NCBI RefSeq assembly: GCF_003601975.1
Contig: NZ_QZWZ01000001.1
Coordinates: forward strand, 1 to 64,000
Reading direction: 5' to 3'
DNA length: 64,000 bases
DNA from: Mesorhizobium waimense
Lineage (GTDB): Bacteria; Pseudomonadota; Alphaproteobacteria; Rhizobiales; Rhizobiaceae
The notes under the pieces: model-generated
The model's input: the letters and a program-made list of their open reading frames with translations, nothing else
Told to the model about the DNA's origin: nothing
The model's database searches: none
Position numbers and translations under genes: made by a program
In this document: in pieces, positions 62,632 through 64,000 of the stretch
How positions within the stretch are numbered: position 1 is the first letter of the stretch
Layout: each line of letters opens with the position of its first letter

Positions 62632-64000
62632 ATGTCGGAAGCCGGCAAACGCAATCCCGCATGCAAGATCGATCTCGAGACCACCGGCATGGTGCGCTAT
62701 AATTTTAGTGCCGCCGCGCTTTACGAGGAGGCGATCGGCCGCGGCGAGGCCCGGCTCACCGCCCATGGCGCGCTTGTCGCCGAGACCGGCCAGCACACCG
62801 GCCGTTCGCCCAAAGACAAATTCGTCGTCCGCGACGCAGCAACCGCGCCGCACGTCTGGTGGGACAACAACAAGGCAATTTCGCCGGCTGAGTTCGACAC
62901 GCTGCTGGCCGATTTCCGCGCCCATGCGGCAGACAAGGATCTCTATGTCCAGGATCTGGTCGGCGGCGCCGACGCGGAGTTGAAACTGCCGACCAGGGTT
63001 ATCACCGAATTCGCCTGGCATTCGCTGTTCATCCGCAACCTGCTGATCCGCCCGCAAGCCGCCGAACTCGAGCATTTCGTGCCCGAAATGACGATCATCG
63101 ACCTGCCGTCCTTCCGCGCCGATCCGGCCCGCCACGGCACCCGCACCGAGACGGTGATCGCGGTCGATCTCACGCGCAGGATCGTGCTGATCGGCGGCAC
63201 CTCCTATGCCGGCGAGATGAAGAAGTCGGTCTTCACCATGCTCAACTATCTGCTGCCGGCGAAGGGCGTGATGCCGATGCATTGCTCGGCCAATGAAGGA
63301 CCGGCCGGCGACGCGGCCGTGTTCTTCGGCCTGTCGGGTACCGGCAAGACGACGCTGTCGGCCGATCCGTCGCGTACGCTGATCGGTGACGACGAGCATG
63401 GCTGGGGCCCGCAAGGCATCTTCAATTTCGAGGGTGGCTGCTACGCCAAGACGATCAGGCTTTCGGCCGAAGCCGAGCCGGAGATCTTCGCGACCACGCA
63501 GCGCTTCGGCACCGTGCTGGAAAATGTCGTGCTCGGCGCCGACCGCGTGCCGGACTTCGACGACGGCCAGCTCACCGAAAACACGCGCTGCGCCTACCCG
63601 CTCGACTTTATTCCCAACGCCAGCAAGACGGGACGCGCCAGCCATCCCAAAAACATCATCATGCTGACCGCCGACGCCTTCGGCGTGATGCCGCCGATCG
63701 CCAGGCTGACGCCGGCGCAGGCGATGTACCATTTCCTCTCCGGCTACACGGCCAAGGTGGCCGGCACCGAAAAGGGCGTCACCGAACCGGAAGCGACGTT
63801 CTCGACCTGCTTCGGCGCGCCGTTCATGCCGCGCCATCCGTCGGAATACGGCAATCTGCTGCGCGAACTGATCGCCCACCACGACGCCGATTGCTGGCTG
63901 GTCAACACCGGCTGGACCGGTGGCGCCCATGGCACCGGCCGCCGCATGCCGATCAAGGTGACGCGGGCGCTGCTCGCAGCCGCACTCGACGGCTCGCTGA
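62632..64000 (+). CDS. pckA: Phosphoenolpyruvate carboxykinase (ATP), 3' end outside the window
   Basis: At least 456 residues from the ATG at 62632 (AGAAGGGACACTTG upstream), open to the right edge. [31 protein letters not shown] (P-loop), LIGDDEHGW and [16 protein letters not shown] are the standard substrate and metal motifs. It converts oxaloacetate to PEP for gluconeogenesis on organic acids. It is divergent from chvI, as known in other rhizobia. Confidence 0.97.
   Translation, partial: MSEAGKRNPACKIDLETTGMVRYNFSAAALYEEAIGRGEARLTAHGALVAETGQHTGRSPKDKFVVRDAATAPHVWWDNNKAISPAEFDTLLADFRAHAADKDLYVQDLVGGADAELKLPTRVITEFAWHSLFIRNLLIRPQAAELEHFVPEMTIIDLPSFRADPARHGTRTETVIAVDLTRRIVLIGGTSYAGEMKKSVFTMLNYLLPAKGVMPMHCSANEGPAGDAAVFFGLSGTGKTTLSADPSRTLIGDDEHGWGPQGIFNFEGGCYAKTIRLSAEAEPEIFATTQRFGTVLENVVLGADRVPDFDDGQLTENTRCAYPLDFIPNASKTGRASHPKNIIMLTADAFGVMPPIARLTPAQAMYHFLSGYTAKVAGTEKGVTEPEATFSTCFGAPFMPRHPSEYGNLLRELIAHHDADCWLVNTGWTGGAHGTGRRMPIKVTRALLAAALDGSL

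Overview
The window looks like a chromosomal segment of a Mesorhizobium-type alphaproteobacterium (Phyllobacteriaceae, Hyphomicrobiales). This is inferred from the high GC content, protein similarity and gene order: chvI-chvG-hprK-PTS-ahcY next to pckA, divL upstream of a tsaE-amgK fusion and murU, addB-addA-trxA, trpF-trpB-trpA-accD-folC, and infC/rpmI/rplT/pheS/pheT. No tRNA, rRNA, CRISPR array or intact transposase was seen.

Positions 1 to about 18.83 kb form an accessory, partly decaying island. It holds the end of a PP2C-like phosphatase, an HNH endonuclease, a broken trypsin-like protease, and three related signalling proteins. These three share a TolB-like plus TPR body; two carry class III cyclase heads and one a winged-helix head. 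Further on are a small secreted protein, a nonsense-mutated ribbon-helix-helix gene, a YCII protein, a frameshifted small protein, an intact HipBA toxin-antitoxin pair with a four-site operator array, a Nudix/NrtR-like fragment, an SPFH protein, an NAD-kinase-like protein, and a broken Phd/PemK-like pair. At least five genes here need single-base corrections or a stop-codon reversal to read through. Several dispersed repeats are confined to this part.

The island ends at about 18,820-18,835, against the stop codon of a SigJ-type sigma factor. From 18.83 to 28.5 kb there are small metabolic and stress genes: sigma factor, VOC protein, alpha/beta hydrolase, FAD dehydrogenase, Gfo/Idh/MocA oxidoreductase, YceI, cytochrome b561, LysR regulator and aldo/keto reductase.

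From 28.5 kb to the end the genes are largely housekeeping. On the minus strand, infC (AUU start), an isoprenylcysteine-methyltransferase-like gene, rpmI, rplT, pheS, a GFA-family gene and pheT serve translation. On the plus strand, trpF, trpB, trpA, accD and folC serve tryptophan, fatty acid and folate synthesis. A minus-strand run divL, tsaE-amgK, murU, addB, addA, trxA joins cell-cycle signalling, t6A modification, peptidoglycan recycling and double-strand-break repair; its last members overlap by ATGA. The final block is chvI-chvG, hprK, PTS EIIA, HPr and ahcY (minus), divergent from pckA, which runs off the right edge.

Inverted-repeat elements with conserved cores lie between many of the core genes.
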